DNA from: Pelargonium nanum
Taxonomy: Eukaryota > Streptophyta > Magnoliopsida > Geraniales > Geraniaceae
Length of the DNA stretch: 21,274 bases
NCBI GenBank assembly: GCA_036897485.1
Contig: JAYMTF010001795.1
Location: 1 to 21,274 of the forward strand
Direction: 5' to 3'
In this document: positions 11,229 through 20,835 of the stretch, piece after piece
Position numbering within the stretch: position 1 is the first letter of the stretch
Layout of the letters: the number at the start of each line of letters is the position of its first letter
Translations under genes and position numbers: made by a program
Notes under the pieces: generated by a model
What the model saw: only the letters and a program-made list of their open reading frames with translations
Told to the model about the DNA's origin: nothing
Databases searched by the model: none

Positions 11229-13715
11229 TCACTTGGGGTAGAGAATATCATAGTGACCCGGACGATACAGCAAGGAAATAAAGGGAGTAATGGTCTGACA
11301 GCTACCACCATTAGCATTTGGAAGATTGCCTGCAGTAGGAATGAAATCGTGATGATTTACACTGACTCCAGCAGTGTCACATGAGCTGCGGTCGAGATAT
11401 ACAACACGAATTGCCACGCCCAATGCATCTGAAAGAGCAGTAATGTGCACATGGTCACTTTCTTCACCCATTGGCTCCACTGACGATTTGCAGAACTGAG
11501 GTAAAACAGAAAACAACATGAGAGTGAGAGAGAGAGAGAGAGAGATTTTGGATAATCTGCACATTGCTTTTGTAATAAATCCCAAAAATAACCAATAACC
11601 ATACATATGTTCTTACAATGTCAAAAACATAACAGACAAATTCCATCCAACAGTCTTTTTTTTACCCTAATAGGTCCATAAAAAGGTTCTACTTCGATCT
11701 TGCAACAAAATTATGGAACCTGCTCATGTCTAAAGAGTAAAGACTTCTACTTGAGTAAATTCATTACTTGATACAAAGCATATTATATGTATAAAAGCAA
11801 AATGTTCAACCAACCTGCTCCACTGTAGCATTTGTTAATCCAAATATAAAGGGTTCAAAAAACTCTGACCGCTTTCGTATTTCCCCAGAGGTAACAAATC
11901 TGAAAAACATCACAACTAGCAAACCAAAACTTTCAGTAAATATCGTGAAGAGCAGCTCACAACAGTACATTCATGTCTTTAGAAGTCACTCACCATAATC
12001 AGATACTGACTGATCCCGGCTCCTAAGCACAAGCTCATCATGACTGCAACAAAGATGAAACACATTTACTGCACTAGTCCATACAGCTATTCATATTTCC
12101 ATCAACAAACCCAGTTGTGGCAATATATCCAAAAGGTGAAGATCTTGTAAAAACCTTATGGAAGTTTCATTCCCTTGCAAAGCACTTTCCAGCTGCTCAA
12201 TAAATAGCTGGATTTTTATGCAGATATTAGTACAGCTGTTAAAGAATAGTTAAGAGAAACTATGAAGTTAACTTTAAAACCTGTAATCATTTCAATAAAA
12301 TAACTAAATCACACAAATAAGTAGGTCATCTATAAACATTAAGATTTTAATAGGTTTTGGTAACATTAAGTAAAGCCTTATCAGTTATAAGTTATAACAA
12401 TGATAAATCCAAAGCTTGATACAGGAATATGTAGAATTTTCACACTCCTCTCACTGTTTTGTCCTAGTTGAAAAGTGAAGAAAAAAAACATGGGAAAAAA
12501 AAGTCATGACAATAAAAACAAGAAAAGAAGAATACAGTAGATAAGCTCACCGCAAAAAAGTCCTCAAAAGTAAATTCTGCATAACCCAAGCTTTGGAGTG
12601 TTTTTCTACACTGTTCAATACTTGCTTTGATGCGATCAACTTCTGCCCGGTCTTGGGATTCCAAAATATGCTCCTATTGTGGTAATTCAGATTTATTTTA
12701 GTAGTTAAAATTACTGTAATACTACCTCATCCAATAATAAAGTTAAGGCTATACTTAGAAAGTGCAAAATAGATTAAGTTTCAAAGACTGTGTATTAGGA
12801 CGGACAAGGTAAGAAAACATGAAGCTCCGAAAGAAACAGTTGCCATCTCCCCGTGTTCGTCGAATGGCGGCATACTGTCCATCAAGAATCTGTGTACAGG
12901 AAAATAACCATTTAAGTACATACAATATTAGCAATATGAACCATGAAAAACACATAAACACCAGAATTAGTACCTTTATTTTTTCCAGCAAAATTGGGCT
13001 GCCTGATTCATATTCAGCTGCTAAGGAAGATAAAGGTTCCTGCAATTTCATCACCTTATAGGTTTTTAATCTTAACAAAACCAGAACCAAACATATGTGC
13101 ATCAATATAAATTTAATGGTGTAGAGTCAAGGGGACAGAACTGAAAGACAAATGAAAATTGTATAGTATATAATCTCTTGAACAAGTTGAAAATGTCATA
13201 AAACCTGTAAAAACAATCAAAGCCCTGCAAGTAATTAAAGAAAAGTTGCATAAGAAAGAGGGAATCAAACAAAATAACAGGTGAAAGAATTTGAGCAATG
13301 ATAATATGATTGAGATTTTCTGCAACTAAAAAACATATATATTACTTATAATTGTGCAACAAACAAAGGTGAAAAACTCTCATTTAACCACCACATCAAC
13401 CCCTTCCCATTGTCCCAAAGAACAACATCAACACATATGAAAGCAATGGAATTCAAAGAAGAAAAACAAATAACCAGTTATATGACACGGCTAACTGGTT
13501 AAACAAAAGGTCAAAAGCTTTATGGTTGCTCTTACCTTGTCGCCTACAAAAGGTGTTTTTGAAGCTTCCTCAGCCCGGATTGCAGATTGCTGTTGCATGA
13601 TATCATTCATGATATCATCATTTCCAAAATTTTCCCAGGCATCCAATTCAGGTGTTGGAATAGATTTTGCAGAGTCTATCTTGCCGTCAGATACAACCTC
13701 GTCTTGATTTTGCAT
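11229..13715 (-). CDS. OTUB1: OTUB-type ubiquitin thioesterase (OTU deubiquitinase), complete
   Basis: Minus-strand coding exons in order are 13715-13536, 13039-12974, 12889-12806, 12673-12551, 12207-12155, 12043-11994, 11915-11815 and 11495-11229. Junctions are GT-AG and phases join, giving 307 aa, the usual length of plant OTUB1-like proteins. The peptidase C65 (otubain) core includes the catalytic loop RRTRGDGNCFF with Asp97 and nucleophile Cys100. The C-terminal RPGHYDILYPK carries His300 and Asp302. Otubains are cysteine proteases that cleave ubiquitin chains; animal OTUB1 prefers K48 links and also binds E2 enzymes. The third exon ends at a weaker donor (CTT|GTCCGT). The second coding intron (12890-12973) is 84 bp, in frame and stop-free. 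The start is chosen because MQNQ opens the conserved N-terminal exon. The gene is convergent with the MEI2-like gene and divergent from the DCD gene. Confidence 0.95.
11526..11547. repeat. (GA)11 microsatellite in an OTUB intron
   Basis: This is an uninterrupted GA dinucleotide run. On the transcribed minus strand it reads (TC)11 and lies about 30 nt upstream of the acceptor of the last coding exon (exon starts at 11495), so it extends the local pyrimidine-rich tract. Confidence 0.9.
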
Positions 13716-14760
13716 TGTCTTTCGAGCAAATAGGAAACTCCTGCGCTTCTTCCAAATCTCCCAAATTGGAATGCGTATATATATTTTTTGGCGATCAGCA
13801 ACAATCTGTTTGCAAAACTTGTCTACATCAGTTAATTGAAATCCTGATTTCCCAAAACTTGTATGAAGAGAATACTCCCATCAACAAAAACCTTTTGTGT
13901 GGTATAGTTTATACACAGAGATCTTGAGCATGCATTGATCTCTATCTCTATATGTATAAAATTAATGTCGTAACTCATACCAACAAGTCTCGCAAACAAA
14001 AATTTGAATGAGCACATCAATTTGAAATAAGTTCTATAGAAAATGAAGTACTAGAAACAAACTAGAACCGCCAAAGAAAAGCATAGAGCCTAGGAAATAA
14101 GCTGCAACCATAAGTCACAATCCCCAGACTAGAGAGTCTATCATTTTAGTACAAGCAATGGCTGATGTGCAGCGTTAATGCCATAACTCATCAAAACCCT
14201 TAGAAGCAATCATATGAATTATGCATTTTAGGATCTGCTCAAACACTCAATCAGAATAATTCTGGTACAATTTAAAAAGGAAAGCTAAATTCTCTTCCTA
14301 TTAGACTTATTTTCTGTAGAACAAGCAGATTCTTGCATTCTAAAGACTTTCTGAAGCACTCATTTCCTTAGATATACATTAACCAAGTTCAACGAACCAG
14401 ACAGAAACTGATACAACAAATATATATCAAGCTCTCTTCGAAATCCTATTCTAAGATTCTAATGCATAAGCGTAATGAAACAGGAAATATAAGAGGTTCA
14501 GAAACGATCTCATCTGGTTCGATTTCTGGAAAACTGGAATCAGTGCCGGAGTGTACCACGAACCTGTATGGAGAAGATGATTGATTCCCAGGTCTGCTGT
14601 GCTGTTCTTCGCCGATTGAATTCGAATAAAAGTGCTCCGTGACCGCGCGCGATTGATTGATCACTCTCTGATCTCGACAGAGAGAGCTTGATTGATTGAA
14701 TGAAGTCGATTTTTCTTGAATTTCTCTTCTCTGACTGAGACTCGACTGTTCATTCGGCTT
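13716..14760 (-). promoter_or_regulatory. 5' leader of the OTUB gene with an inferred leader intron
   Basis: On the minus strand a CATACAG|GTTCGT donor lies at 14564/14563 and a GCGCAG|GAG acceptor at 13741/13740, 25 nt before the start codon. This suggests a leader intron of about 823 bp. Upstream of the donor (about 14565-14760) the sequence is richer in GC and pyrimidines with TCTCTCT motifs, as in plant leader exons. The intervening sequence is AT-rich without coding signal. Splice-site choice and transcript start are inferred. Confidence 0.45.
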
Positions 14761-14990
14761 TAGGGCTCTACGGATATGTATTCACACGCAGTGTTTCTTT
14801 TTCACCTTTTCGGTTTTCACGTGGAAATGAAATTTATGTATGATAATAGTGACCATTATTAATAAATTAAATTAAGGCGAGGTACACGTGTTTCATATCC
14901 ATTCGGTTGATTATTCTAGCGCATCATCGTGGCCGTTCATTTTGTAATCACCCGTCTATAAATAAATACGAACTCCGTCGGTGTTCGTCT
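14760..14990. promoter_or_regulatory. Divergent promoter between the OTUB and DCD genes
   Basis: About 230 bp separate the probable leaders of the two divergent genes. Palindromic CACGTG G-boxes occur at 14818-14823 and 14885-14890; these are binding sites for bZIP and bHLH factors in light, ABA and stress responses. A TATAAATA box at 14957-14964 points to + strand transcription from about 14990. I see no equally clear TATA box for the OTUB side. Confidence 0.6.
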
Positions 14991-15065
14991 CCAGAATTTG
15001 TGTTTTTACCTTCACTGGTTCGCGATTATTCATCGGAGGAGAAACACAGCGCAGCTCGGGTTCCG
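14990..15065 (+). other. Probable non-coding first exon of the DCD gene
   Basis: It follows the TATA box by about 30 bp, has no ATG, and ends at a GTATGT donor at 15066. The next plausible exon begins at 17905 after an AG acceptor and contains the start codon 8 nt later. A leader exon followed by a long first intron is inferred; the intron would be 2839 bp. Confidence 0.45.
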
Positions 15066-15818
15066 GTATGTTTATGTTGATTCACTGCTCTTATACATAT
15101 TGTTCGTTCGAGCTGTCGATGTTCTTTTTCCTCACTTTTATTATCTATTTATTTTATTTTTTGCATTTCTGTTTGGTTTGGTAGAAAATTTTCCATGAGG
15201 AAATATTTTGGAAGATTTTTCTAGGTTATGAATTCTAGCTATTGATGATCGAGTTCCGCGTTTGAGCTCTAAATTTCTCAGGCTTATGAACATATTTTGC
15301 TAATTGTTTATATTTATTTGTACGTTAGGTTTTGGTTGTTGTTCTTGCCATCAAGAGCTTTGCGATAGGGAGCTTGCTGTATTTTATGTCAATTGTTTAG
15401 TTGGTTTAGAACTAGAATAAATGTATACTTGGAGGGGAGGCTGTGGTTTGGAGTTAACTTTTTAATAGTGGATAATGGATGAGTTTGATGGATGCCTGCA
15501 GCTGCTAAAGATTTTCAATGGTTGCATTTGTGATGTAAAACGATGATATGATACCGAATATGAAGAGGTACTACCAGGTTCTAAATGATTGGCATCTCCA
15601 CTATGATGGAATTCAGATTGTAGAAAAGGCATAGAAGTTCAAAAGTAAACAGCAGATAATTTTTCTACCCTCTGTAATTGGAGGTTATGTGTTCAATAGT
15701 AATGTAGCTTCATTATTTGTCATTAAGAGGATGAATTATTGTAGGTAGGGAAGGGCTTACATGAGGTGCTTCTTTTTGTATTGGAGTTGTATAATGTTAG
15801 GTATTGGTGATTAGAGTT

Positions 15819-15903
15819 AACTTGAGGACATCTTAAAAATTGAAGAGTGTGCTGAACTCCTAGATGGTTTTTAGAGGTATAACTTGAGGACATCTTAAAA
15901 ATT
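15819..15903 (+). repeat. 23-bp direct repeat pair
   Basis: 15819-15841 and 15881-15903 are identical (AACTTGAGGACATCTTAAAA plus ATT) and start 62 bp apart. The intervening sequence is not repeated. It may be a local duplication; the function is unknown. Confidence 0.85.
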
Positions 15904-16089
15904 TAGGGCTTCTTAGAAGCATTGTAGGGCTCTAGAGTGGCAGTTGACTCTTAAAGTGTTTAGGGGTTATGAAGTTGTGTTTTGGCACTAGATGAGAGAA
16001 TGCTTTGGTTGATCCGTTGATGTTTGGTACCACTAGGACTTATATGTTGGAAATGTGATTGTCGAGGAAGAGTTGGGTTGTTGGGGTAG

Positions 16090-16410
16090 TAGTGCTTATC
16101 AAAAATAGGATGCAGAAAAATTGTTAAAGTGGTTCGATCATGTAGGTTTGACGATATCAGTAACCCTCGAGGATAGGTATGAGTTTTGTTAAGAGAAAGT
16201 AAAAGAGATAGTTGTAGAATTAAGTTAACGTGGAAACAAGTATCGAGGAAAGACACAAAAACATTTTCTTACAAGTGAATTAGATAAGACTTTGGAGAAG
16301 GGGAGAATATGAGCATAAGATCTCAAAGAGTTTTGTTAATAGATTTATGTAGTAGATCTCAACATTATTTTAGAAATGACTTGGTTGTTGTGTGAGTAGT
16401 TGCATTATGA
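16090..16410 (+). mobile_element. Decayed RTE-type LINE fragment (C-terminal end of the polyprotein)
   Basis: Translation over several frames gives pieces that resemble the region after the reverse transcriptase in plant RTE-type LINEs. They include KLLKWFDHV near 16107 (family pattern RLRWFGHV), LTWKQVSRKDTKTF near 16226, and IYVVDLNIILEMTWLL near 16341 (family pattern IHVADP). Stops and frameshifts break it throughout. The reading rests on remembered family patterns and needs a database search. Confidence 0.45.
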
Positions 16411-17359
16411 CCTCTTGAAGAAAAGTGGTTTAGTTTTTCTCCTTAGGGAGATAATTGAATAGTTTTGAGTTATAGCTTAGTAGCATTATAGGTGGGTCCT
16501 TTATCATATGAAGTTCTTTGCCCTTCTTTACGAAAAATCAGTGGTTGTTTTCTAGATGTATCTTTTTGGCTACATTTATGGAAATGTTCGGAGGAAAATG
16601 TCGCATAAATAGACTATTTAAGGGAGAAAAATGTAAGTATGAAAAGTGTTTTGGAAGTCATCTATTGTGCTCGATATTCCCATCATTATGAACACATCGA
16701 TGAATAATTGTGTTTTGCATGTGGTTAGTCAAATCAACAAGTTGTACCCATTCTGTCCTATTTACATCTTTTAATTCAATATTAATAACGTGCATACTAT
16801 TGAAGCCTTGAAAGATATAATGCATGGATGTAAAATGGTGAAATGATTGTTTCCTTTTGAGGGATAATACTTTTGGGTGAAATGATTGGCCGTAATTGCA
16901 TGCTTGGAAGTTAGGTCACATTTACTGCCATATCAAATTGTAAATTAGTAGTTATGGGTCTTGCTATATGGTGAGGGTAAACACCCTATTATGTTATAGA
17001 AAAGTTAATTGTACATTATTTTTTAGGATTTATGGAAATATTTATTGTAAACACCCTTTATGCATGCATCAATTTAAAAAAAAAAAAAAGATGACTATTC
17101 CCTTGTTTATGTTGATTCATTGTGACCTTCTCCCTTATACCTCTTCACAGGAAGCATCTCTAATTATCCGTCTCTATTTGTTTTCCATCTCTATTTCTCA
17201 AAACTTATAATTGATAGTCCATTCTCATCCATTTAACACGTTGGTGCATCATGACTTTTGCGTAAGTGGATGAGTACACAAGGTACCAATTTAAAACCAA
17301 TCTCATCTATCTCCTCTCGGATTAGGAGAATGAAAATATAGGCCCAAAAGAATGGATGG

Positions 17360-17590
17360 ATGAGGGGCCTTGTTCACTATCTGTTTTCATCCTTCATCGA
17401 ATGGAAGATGAGTAGCTTCACCTTTCCAAACCCATTCATTATACCTTTCAACCTCTTCACCTAATGAATTCTTTGTGCTAGAAGGATGCAACACAATGAG
17501 TGGTGCTTGAGATGATCAAAATCAATGGACAAGGGACTATGTTCACTATCTTTGTCATCCTTCATCAAATGGAAGATGAATATCTTAAAC
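17360..17590 (+). repeat. Imperfect direct repeat of about 50 bp
   Basis: 17368-17417 and 17537-17587 share a pattern beginning TGTTCACTATCT and ending CATCAAATGGAAGATGA, with several substitutions and indels. Both copies contain near-complementary CATCCTTC and GAAGATG arms that could fold. No clear transposon termini are seen. Confidence 0.55.
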
Positions 17591-17912
17591 AATGGATTTC
17601 AAGATTGATGAACTAGTTTCTAAATCTTGTCAAGTTTCAAAAAAAGAAAAAAAAATCTATGTTTTCAACATTTGATAATGGGTCACCATCAATAGGAGAG
17701 AATGATTGTACAATCATCAATACTTTTATATTAGTTGATATCTCATGATTTTGAATATATTTGGAAAAGCAAAGTTTAATGTGATATACAGGATACCTTC
17801 ATCCTCTAACTTGTACACATGTTTTTGCGTTCAATTTTATTACAAATATTATGGATATCTACGAGCCGCATTAAATAGTTTTGGGTTGGTTTCATTGTTT
17901 TAAGCCGCAACA

Positions 17913-18578
17913 ATGACAAGGATTAGGAGGAGAAGAAAGATGTATGGTTCAGGGCCGCTAACAAATAACCTGATTGTGGGTAAAAAGATAGAGAAGAGTG
18001 CAAAGAATAGAAGAACTCCAAAGAGAGATATAGCTTCTACCTCTACTGCGGGATTATCTTTTGCGGCCACTCTCAATCCTCCTACACTTGTTACAATCGA
18101 TGCAACTGCATCTCATGCTTTAACTACCACCGATAGTAAAGCAATTGAGAACAAAAGAAAGGAGGAGAGTGAGAGACGGAACTTTGAGGACAAAAGGAAG
18201 GACAAGGAGAGTAGGGAAAGAAACTTCGAGGGTAAAAGGAGAGGCAAAGGGAGCGGGGAACGAAACTCTAAGGGCAAAATGGAAGACAAGGAAAACGGAG
18301 AACGAAACTCTGAGGGAAAAAGGAAAGGTAAGGAGACTGGAGAACGAATCTCTGGGTTTATTTTTATGTGCAGTGCCAAAACAAAACCAGAATGTTATCA
18401 ACACCGTGTTTTTGGGCTATCCAAAGGAAAGAAGGAAGTTGTAGAAAAAATTAAGTATGGTGCAAAGCTCTTTTTGTTTGACTTTGATTTGAAGCTTCTT
18501 TACGGTATATACAAGGCAACTTCAAATGGAAGGTTAAACTTGGAACCCAATGCATTCAAAGGAAATTTTCCAGCTCAG
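17913..18578 (+). CDS. DCD-domain protein, start-codon exon (gene incomplete in window)
   Basis: The exon encodes 222 residues ending FPAQ, then a GTAATA donor. Residues 1-40 are basic ([10 protein letters not shown] and a [11 protein letters not shown] stretch), compatible with nuclear targeting. Residues 89-144 are four tandem 14-residue Lys/Glu/Arg-rich repeats. From residue 147 the DCD (Development and Cell Death) domain begins: [22 protein letters not shown], then [16 protein letters not shown] and LNLEPNAF, ending at FPAQ. DCD is a plant domain of about 130 residues found in N-rich and related proteins tied to stress, ER-stress and programmed cell death; its molecular role is poorly known. 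About 75 residues are present. The expected next exon was not found in the 2.7 kb that follow, so the gene is either interrupted by a very long intron or truncated. The ATG is the first after an AG acceptor at 17903-17904; Met10 is an alternative. Confidence 0.75.
18177..18344 (+). repeat. Coding minisatellite, four 42-bp units
   Basis: Four consecutive 42-bp units encode 14-residue repeats of the pattern RN(F/S)(E/K)(D/G)K, continuing to a final G/R-E, at residues 89-102, 103-116, 117-130 and 131-144. A partial unit precedes them. The units keep the reading frame and the Lys/Arg/Glu character while diverging in sequence. The segment is predicted to be highly charged and disordered or helical, directly preceding the DCD domain. 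Confidence 0.85.
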
Positions 18579-18680
18579 GTAATAAGGATTTCTCCATTAA
18601 TGAAGTAGAATGACTTTCACGTTAAAGAATGCTACTTGTACGTGATATCATAAATATCAATCACATGTTGAGCTTTAAAT
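18579..18680 (+). other. Start of DCD intron or degraded gene tail
   Basis: The GTAATA donor at 18579 fits the phase expected before the conserved VRF continuation of the DCD domain. If it is not spliced, nine more codons lead to a stop at 18606-18608. I find no recognisable exon for the rest of the domain up to 21274. Confidence 0.5.
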
Positions 18681-18684
18681 AGTA

Positions 18685-18830
18685 GTAAAGGCACACCTTG
18701 AACACGCGTTGCTTGAGGATTTAGGGCTTGCACTTTATATTTCATCAAACCAAACAACATTCATTAGCGAGTGCCTTAGGGGGCGTAGGGCAAGAAAGTG
18801 CGCTTTTGGCACAACAAACTTTCTTCTTTT
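18685..18830. repeat. Degenerate GCGC-rich dispersed repeat, copy A
   Basis: Words such as AAAGGCACACCTTGAACACGCG, GCGAGTGCCTTAGGGGGCG and AAGTGCGCTTTTGGCAC stand out against the AT-rich surroundings. They resemble, with CG-to-CA/TG decay, the AAAGCGCACTTGAGGCGC type of repeat seen at 20366-20465. The superfamily is unknown. Confidence 0.45.
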
Positions 18831-18834
18831 TGGT

Positions 18835-20250
18835 GCAATATTTTATGCTTGGTATTGAGAGGTATTAAAGTGGGTAATAAAGATTTTCACCTCGGATAAA
18901 TATAAAGTGAATGAATTAAATATAATGGTAGAATTCAAACCCTACTAATAAGGTTTGTCTTTCCATAGTGAAAGTCCTAAGTCATTATGTGTAGCCAATT
19001 ATCAAATTTCACAAGGTACCAGAGCTGGTTTTGATCTAGGCCTTGGTCTGAAGGTAGGCAGTTTATGTTGCACCCCCATAGGTCTTCGATACGCTTGCAA
19101 ATGGACATGTTTGCAGCCGCATGTATGAAAGAAAATACCTACACGTGAGGAGGAAAGTCAATTGAAAAGGTCCTTGATTGTGCGCGTGTCAAGCCTACCA
19201 ATGAAAAGAAAAAATGTGCGACTCGCACGTGAGGGAGAGTGTTGATGTGAGTAATAAAGTGTCTCATATCGGATAGATATAAAGTGAATGAGCTAAACAT
19301 AATGTTGGTATCTAAACCCTATTAACAAGGTTAACATTTTATTAGTGGAAGCTCAAGCCATTATGTGTAGCCCATTATCAAATTTCACAAGAGGACTCAA
19401 GGAAAAGTATTTAGAGAAGGACAAGGACTTGCACCATTTGTGTTTGTTGGTCTAGAAAAGACTTATGATAAGGTTCTTTGAGGAGTTTTATGATTGCCAT
19501 GAGAAATAAAGTATACCTATTAAATATATTAATTTAATAAGAGATTTGTATGAAGAATCATCAACTAGTAGGAAATTCATGAGAGACTTTCCCATTCTGA
19601 TAAGATTACGTCAAGGATCGACCTTAAGCTCTTTTAATTTTGCCTTGGTCATTGATGAGCTCACAAGACATTAGCAATATATATCCCTTGATGAATGGTG
19701 TTTGCAATTATATTGTTTTAGTTTATGAGAATAATGTATAGATTATTTTCGAATTAGATATATGAAGAGAGAGACTTTAGAACTAAAGGGGTTCGGAATA
19801 AGTAGAAACAATACGAAAGATATGAAATGTTATTTTTGCAGAGATTAGGTGTGAGCAATGGTTTAATTATGCTCATATATAAATAATTTATTACTAGTAA
19901 GTATTTTAGATACGTGGAATCTAGTGTATAATTCAAAAGATGAAGATATTGAAAACGATGTTGACAACATAACTAGTTTAGGGTTGTTGAAGTTGATAAG
20001 AGCCTTTGGAGTTCTCTGCGATACAAGAATGTCTTTGAAGCTGAAAGCGAAGTTCTATAGGATAGTTATGCGGCTAGCTACGTTATATGTCACTTGAGTG
20101 TTGGGCTCCAAAATGTCTACGAAGCCATAAAATGGGGTAATAGAGTTGAGAATGCATAGGTGGATGTGTGGAACATACAAAGATTTGTGATCCCATTGGA
20201 AAAATGAAAGAACTAATCAAGAGAAACTCAAAAGGGTAGTGTTAGTAAAT
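18835..20250 (+). mobile_element. Decayed RTE-type LINE (reverse transcriptase region), interrupted by a TRIM
   Basis: Fragments in shifting frames match the plant RTE-type LINE reverse transcriptase and downstream region. In order they are EKYLEKDKDLHH near 19398, VGLEKTYDKV near 19446 (family pattern LEKAYDRV), IPIKYINLIRDLYEESSTS near 19510, IRLRQGSTLSSFNFALVIDE near 19597, LELKGFGISRN near 19775, FGVLCDTRMSLKLKAKFYR near 20008, and MHRWMCGT near 20152. The YADD-equivalent region near 19700 is corrupted. Many stops and frameshifts show that it is inactive. Sequence resembling the upstream part continues at about 18835-18862, on the other side of the TRIM. Confidence 0.75.
18863..19389 (+). 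mobile_element. TRIM retrotransposon (miniature LTR element), 527 bp
   Basis: Direct terminal repeats lie at 18863-19013 and 19240-19389 (about 150 bp each). Shared words include GTAATAAAG, TATAAAGTGAATGA, CATTATGTGTAGCC and TATCAAATTTCACA. Directly after the left repeat, AGGTACCAGAGC resembles the primer-binding site complementary to initiator tRNA-Met (usual form TGGTATCAGAGC). Directly before the right repeat is a purine tract (GAGGGAGAG). A perfect 5-bp duplication AGAGG flanks the element (18858-18862 and 19390-19394). The internal region of about 226 bp has no gag or pol. It is non-autonomous and would have relied on another element's proteins. The right repeat begins TGTTGA as usual; the left has decayed to TATTAA. 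Confidence 0.85.
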
Positions 20251-20365
20251 AACATAGTGCGGAAAAATTATGTTAGTAAATATTCTTCACTAACTATAGT
20301 TTATGTTTTGTTATGTATAAAGAATTGTCTAGATATGACCATGCAACATCAAGTTTTGGTCCAGT
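20251..20365. other. Unassigned AT-rich sequence, possibly LINE tail
   Basis: This lies between the last recognisable LINE motif and the GCGC-rich repeat. I see no clear feature. Confidence 0.35.
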
Positions 20366-20465
20366 GTTTTAAAAAGCGCAAAGCGCACTTGAGGCGCAAA
20401 GGTCCTCTGGGGCTCAAGCGCGAAGCTCACAGTGATGCGCGGGATTCATCGAAGTGAAGCGCACG
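20366..20465. repeat. GCGC-rich dispersed repeat, copy B
   Basis: TTTTAAAAAGCGCAAAGCGC is followed by TTGAGGCGC, GGGGCTCAAGCGCGAAGC and GAAGTGAAGCGCACG. The local GC content contrasts sharply with the flanking AT-rich sequence. The word GCGCGGGATTCATCGAAG resembles GCGCGGGCTTC at 21233 and 21260, so the same repeat family may recur at the window end. Confidence 0.6.
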
Positions 20466-20690
20466 TTAAAAAAAGTAAATAAAGAAAATATTAATTTAAC
20501 ATATATATTTTAATACTTATGTTAAGATGATAAAAGTATTATAGAATAACACCATAAATCATAATCTATAAACATTTAAACTCTATTGATATAAAAACAA
20601 AACAAAACAAATTCTAGTTAAAACGTAAATCATAAAATAGTTCAACTTAGAGTTAGACAACTCTATTTTATAAAAAGAAGAAAAACATAT
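20466..20690. other. AT-rich unassigned sequence
   Basis: Nothing recognisable is visible. Base composition is strongly AT and no frame of note is present. Confidence 0.5.
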
Positions 20691-20694
20691 AATT

Positions 20695-20835
20695 CATGAT
20701 CATAATTGGAGAAATTCTCCTTCTTACTGCTTTTCACTTTGTAATCAATTGTAGTTTATTCTTCCTTGTACTCTCTTTTGCCCCTGCTTGGGGTCTTTCA
20801 ATGATTTTCCTTTTCTTCGCTCATCAAAAAAAAAA
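20695..20835 (+). mobile_element. Possible 3' end of a LINE or retrocopy with poly(A)
   Basis: T-rich sequence with TTTTGCCCCTGCTTGGGG near 20776 is followed by CTTCGCTCATC and an A10 run at 20826-20835. Plant L1-type LINE 3' ends often have this pattern of a short G/C-rich palindrome-like word, a T-rich stretch and terminal A residues. No coding part and no certain target-site duplication are visible, so this could be another retroposed sequence or chance. Confidence 0.3.

Larger units (their letters stand above)
15066..17904 (+). other. Long repeat-bearing region, probably intron 1 of the DCD gene
   Basis: No intact coding frame is visible. The stretch contains a decayed LINE C-terminal fragment (about 16090-16410), a 23-bp direct repeat near 15819 and 15881, and a roughly 50-bp imperfect direct repeat near 17368 and 17537. 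The remainder is AT-rich and unassigned. Confidence 0.45.

Noticed and set aside
12819..13061. 80-codon plus-strand frame
   Set aside because: It is antisense to OTUB exons 2 and 3 and their intron; no independent support.
11229..13715. OTUB pseudogene because of many short frames with stops between them
   Set aside because: All eight exons have GT-AG borders and matching phases, and the catalytic residues are intact.
15960..16256. 98-codon minus-strand frame
   Set aside because: It has no recognisable domain and lies antisense to LINE-like plus-strand motifs.
17360..17590. MITE with GGGGCCTTGTTCACTA terminus
   Set aside because: No inverted counterpart or target duplication was found; the related stretch is in direct orientation, so only a direct repeat is reported.
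18113..18404. Minus-strand frames rich in Leu, Phe and Ser
   Set aside because: They are the antisense image of the Lys/Glu/Arg coding repeat of the DCD exon; the plus strand carries the recognisable domain.
18863..19389. Cassandra-type TRIM carrying 5S rRNA sequence
   Set aside because: I see no 5S promoter-like sequence in the terminal repeats, so only the general TRIM class is assigned.
20239..20457. 72-codon plus-strand frame
   Set aside because: It is composed of LINE tail and GCGC-rich repeat sequence, with no domain.
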